Origin: Ruminococcus sp. | GTDB taxonomy: Bacteria > Bacillota > Clostridia > Oscillospirales > Ruminococcaceae | Reading direction: 5' to 3' | Assembly (NCBI GenBank): GCA_017478965.1 | Contig: JAFVCV010000039.1 | Location: 124,001-188,000, forward strand | DNA length: 64,000 nt | Shown here: piece by piece, positions 61,376 to 64,000 of the stretch | How the letters are laid out: the number at the start of each line of letters is the position of its first letter | How positions within the stretch are numbered: position 1 is the first letter of the stretch | Made by a program: the position numbers and the translations under genes | The notes under the pieces: model-generated | Databases searched by the model: none | The model's input: only the letters and a program-made list of their open reading frames with translations | What the model was told of the DNA's origin: nothing

Positions 61376-63448
61376 TTGGCGGAGATATTAGCGCCCTGCG
61401 GCTCGCCTGAGGTGCTCATGGCCGCCCTGAGGGCTGGCTGCGATGCGGTCTATCTTGGGGGAGAGAGCTTTTCGGCAAGGCAGAATGCGGTGAATTTTAC
61501 CGACAGGCAGATCGAAGAGGCGGTGTTCCTGTGCCATAAGCGTGGGGTGAAGGTCTACAGGACCATCAACACCCTGGTCTTTGACGAGCAGATGGATGAA
61601 CTGATGAGAGCTGTGGAACATTCGGCCCGCTGCGGGATAGACGGACTCATCACCCAGGACCTGGCCCTTGTTCAGATAGTCAGAAAATGCTGTCCGGGAC
61701 TGCCGGTCCATGCCTCCACACAGATGACCATACATACCGCCCAGGGTGTTAAAACCGCCATGGAGCTTGGCTTTTCACGGACAGTAGTGGCAAGGGAGCT
61801 TCCCATAGAGAAGATCGGAGAGCTTTGCAGCCTTGGGACCGAGATAGAGGTATTTGTTCACGGGGCAATGTGTATGTCAGTTTCCGGGCAGTGTTATATG
61901 AGCGCCCTGGTAGGCTCCCGCAGCGCTAACAGAGGGCTTTGCGCCCAGGCCTGCCGGCTGCCCTGCAATGCGGGTGGGACCCGTGGGGAGAGGTATGACC
62001 TTTCCCTTAAAGATATGTCCTACCTTGACAGTATAGACAGCCTTGTCAAGGCCGGAGCGGCCTCCCTGAAGATAGAGGGGAGGATGAAAAGGCCCGAATA
62101 TACCGCCATGGCGGTGGCCAGTCTTAAAAACGCCCTGGAGGGCAGGGACTATGACAGGGAGACTCTGGCCGGAGTATTTTCCCGTGGGGGATTTACGGAC
62201 GGCTATCTTTACGGCAGGAGGGGCCATGAGATGTTCGGCCGCCGTCAGAAGGACGATGTGGACGCTTCAGCGGCAGCTCTGCCTAAGATACACGAGCTTT
62301 ACAGGTGTGAGGAAAAGCGTGACAGGATAAGCTTTGAGCTTAACGCTGCGGCAGGCACGGGAGTGAGCTTAAAGGCCGCAGACAGCCTTGGCAGTGAGGT
62401 CACTGTCTTCGGAGCAGCTGCGCAAAAGGCCCGGAACAAGCCCACTGACCTTGAGAGCGTCACCAGGCAGCTGAAAAAGCTGGGGGACACCGTTTATTCT
62501 CTCGGGGAAGTCAGCGGCAGTATAGAGGAGGGGCTTTTTATCAGCCCGGCACAGCTGAATTCCATGCGGCGGCAGGCCTGTGAAGAGCTGGACAGAGTCA
62601 GAGCGGAGAGGAACACCCGCACCGTTCCCTTTGACAGGAGCGCCCTTGACCTTGACGAAGGACCGGGAACTGAGCCAGCAGCCGGGAAAAAGCCCGGGCT
62701 AAGGGTGTTTATAAGCTCTTTGCAGCAGCTGAAACTTCTGGAAGACCTGGACAGTCCTGCCGAATTCTTTGCGGTGCCACTGGGAATGTTCGGGCAGGCG
62801 GCAAAGCTCTGTCCGGCTGACAGGCTGGCGGCGGCCATGCCAAGGTTTACCTTTGACGAGGAGAAACAGACCGGAGAGCTCAGAAGTGCGGTCAGCGCCG
62901 GCTGCAAAAGGATCATTGCGCAGAATATCGCCCATATCAGGACCGCAGGGGAGCTGGACCTTGAATGCCACGGCGGGGCAGGGCTTAACATCACGAATTC
63001 GCTGGCCCTTAAACAGGCAGCGGAGCTGGGCCTTTCGGACTGCACGGTGTCGTTTGAGATCAGGGCCGCTCAGATAAGGAAACTGAAAAAACATCTGCCC
63101 ATAGGCATAGCCGCCTACGGAAGACTGCCCCTGATGCTGACAGTGAACTGCCCCATAGCCCAGGCCGTGGGCTGTAAGAACTGCACAAAATACGTAAGCG
63201 ACCGCACCGGCAGGATATTCCCGGTGAAATGCTCCAAAAAAGAGGGCTATGTGGAGATACTCAACAGTGAGGTGCTTTACCTGGCTGACAGGCTGGACGA
63301 ATTCGTGGGGACGGACTTCTTCGACATTTATCTCACCGATGAAGGACCGCAGGAGGCCCGTAAGATAATAGAGAGCTATGCAGGACTTAGTGCCGGGGCC
63401 AAGCCTTCACAGCTCACCAGAGGACTGTATTTCAGAGGAGTATTGTAA
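61376..63448 (+). CDS. U32-family peptidase/RlhA-like protein
   Basis: Protein of 690 residues with an N-terminal U32 domain (about 1-285): the signature EVFVHGAMCMSVSGQCYMS is present, as are the ARQNAVNF and four-cysteine CAQACRLPC parts. The C-terminal half carries a DUF3656-like region and a Cys-rich VNCPIAQAVGCKNCTKY segment. The E. coli relative RlhA hydroxylates C2501 of 23S rRNA, so an RNA-modifying role is plausible; others in U32 modify tRNA. TTG start directly after zapA. Often next to ZapA in Firmicutes. Confidence 0.85.
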   Translation: MAEILAPCGSPEVLMAALRAGCDAVYLGGESFSARQNAVNFTDRQIEEAVFLCHKRGVKVYRTINTLVFDEQMDELMRAVEHSARCGIDGLITQDLALVQIVRKCCPGLPVHASTQMTIHTAQGVKTAMELGFSRTVVARELPIEKIGELCSLGTEIEVFVHGAMCMSVSGQCYMSALVGSRSANRGLCAQACRLPCNAGGTRGERYDLSLKDMSYLDSIDSLVKAGAASLKIEGRMKRPEYTAMAVASLKNALEGRDYDRETLAGVFSRGGFTDGYLYGRRGHEMFGRRQKDDVDASAAALPKIHELYRCEEKRDRISFELNAAAGTGVSLKAADSLGSEVTVFGAAAQKARNKPTDLESVTRQLKKLGDTVYSLGEVSGSIEEGLFISPAQLNSMRRQACEELDRVRAERNTRTVPFDRSALDLDEGPGTEPAAGKKPGLRVFISSLQQLKLLEDLDSPAEFFAVPLGMFGQAAKLCPADRLAAAMPRFTFDEEKQTGELRSAVSAGCKRIIAQNIAHIRTAGELDLECHGGAGLNITNSLALKQAAELGLSDCTVSFEIRAAQIRKLKKHLPIGIAAYGRLPLMLTVNCPIAQAVGCKNCTKYVSDRTGRIFPVKCSKKEGYVEILNSEVLYLADRLDEFVGTDFFDIYLTDEGPQEARKIIESYAGLSAGAKPSQLTRGLYFRGVL

Positions 63449-63892
63449 ATGAGACTACTGATAAAAAAACTCAGGGACGGCGCACAGGTCCCCAGGAGAC
63501 AGACGGCCTACAGCGCCGGATATGACCTTTGTGCCTGCCTGGAGGAGCCGGCGGTGATAAGAGCCGGAGAGACAGTGAAGATACCCACCGGCATCAGCGC
63601 CGAGCTGGAGGGGGAGAGAGATGCGGTGCTGCTCATATATGCCCGCAGCTCTCTGGCGTCTAAGTCCGGTATCGCACCGGCCAACTGCGTGGGCGTGGTG
63701 GACTGGGATTACCGGGGGGAGATAGCTGTCGCCCTGAGAAACAGCAGTTCACAGGACTACACAGTCAGTCCCGGCGACAGGATAGCCCAGCTGGTCATCA
63801 CACCGGTGTTCACTCCGGAGGTTGCAGTGACAGATGAACTGAGCGAGACTGACAGAGGTCAGGGCGGCTTCGGCTCCACAGGCAGAGCCTGA
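63449..63892 (+). CDS. dut: dUTP diphosphatase
   Basis: Trimeric dUTPase of 147 residues that hydrolyses dUTP to dUMP and PPi. The five motifs are visible: AGYDLCA, YARSSLASKSGI (Ala where many have Pro), GVVDWDYRGEI (uracil and catalytic Asp), GDRIAQLVI and RGQGGFGSTG. ATG 63449 follows AGAGGAG and the U32 stop with no gap, so the three genes form one operon. Confidence 0.94.
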   Translation: MRLLIKKLRDGAQVPRRQTAYSAGYDLCACLEEPAVIRAGETVKIPTGISAELEGERDAVLLIYARSSLASKSGIAPANCVGVVDWDYRGEIAVALRNSSSQDYTVSPGDRIAQLVITPVFTPEVAVTDELSETDRGQGGFGSTGRA

Positions 63893-63896
63893 ATAC

Positions 63897-63932
63897 AAGC
63901 ACCTTTGCTCCGCCGGGGCAGGGGTGCTTTTT
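63897..63932 (+). terminator. Terminator of the zapA-U32-dut operon
   Basis: AAGCACC (63897-63903) / GGTGCTT (63923-63929) with a GC-rich inner part, then T5. Confidence 0.85.
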
Positions 63933-64000
63933 GAATGGCCTTGCCGGCAGGAAAAGTATTAATAAAATATTCATAATATATCCTACAGTAGTTATAAATA
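63933..64000. other. Window end, AT-rich, nothing identified
   Basis: No gene start or RNA seen; the right end is truncated by the window. Confidence 0.5.

Overview
The window reads as chromosome of a Gram-positive gut Firmicute, most likely Oscillospiraceae (a Ruminococcus-like organism). The reasons are the moderate-to-high GC, strong AGGAGG-type ribosome sites with some GTG/TTG starts, many near-consensus TTGACA-17-TATAAT promoters, surface proteins rich in Ser/Asp/Glu, YolD-, EFR1- and DUF5696-type proteins, and GH13 pullulanase, AraB/AraD and multiple sugar-type ABC permeases. The species assignment is inference. There is no rRNA, CRISPR array, insertion sequence or prophage.

Layout. 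0-5.75 kb (+): an envelope and phospholipid operon (MraY-like transferase, LPG-synthase-type flippase-like protein, PssA, Psd), then a type I pullulanase. 5.8-6.5 kb: tRNA-Pro, then tRNA-Thr and tRNA-Tyr, with textbook promoters and a terminator. 6.6-8.5 kb: an ECF-like sigma factor with a membrane DUF4367-type partner and a small secreted protein. 8.7-10.7 kb: a cytosolic LacI-type sensor fused to GGDEF. 11-12.7 kb: a Ser-rich wall-type surface protein and a lipoprotein. 12.7-15.7 kb (-): a membrane protein with AraB and AraD.

16.0-29.8 kb (+) is the most interesting block: one long operon behind a perfect promoter, a LacI-type palindrome and a ~300-nt structured leader. It encodes two MacB/LolD-type ATPases (the second with an AbrB-like tail), a very large solute-binding protein with N-terminal beta-sandwich modules, two separate pairs of MalF/MalG-type permeases, a membrane-anchored NHL-propeller/TPR protein, a YIP1-family protein and a secreted DUF5696 protein. 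It ends at a strong terminator. It looks like a single multi-component envelope or polysaccharide system that I cannot match to a characterised one.

29.9-31.6 kb: a PadR regulator and membrane protein with two 42-bp-spaced operators around its own promoter. 31.6-38.4 kb: Gfo/Idh/MocA oxidoreductase, RsmI, a variant amidohydrolase, small proteins, a 2-hydroxyacid dehydrogenase and an AGCS amino-acid symporter. 38.5-43.4 kb: a YdbS/YdbT pair, PNP with an XRE regulator, and LytTR with a membrane protein. 43.5-50.2 kb (-): MATE, YolD-like, Na/Pi cotransporter, DUF2461, and a beta-helix/Fn3 exoprotein. 50.3-56.9 kb (+): cyclase family, lipoprotein, a C39-like pseudo-peptidase, EFR1 ferredoxin, an amino-acid ABC transporter (SBP, permease, ATPase) and GNAT. 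57.0-63.9 kb: a Ser/Asp-rich lipoprotein, TypA with a structured leader, and ZapA, U32 peptidase and dUTPase.

Starts were re-chosen where ribosome-binding sites argue for a position inside the longest open frame. Functional calls come from motif recognition only; no database search was run.
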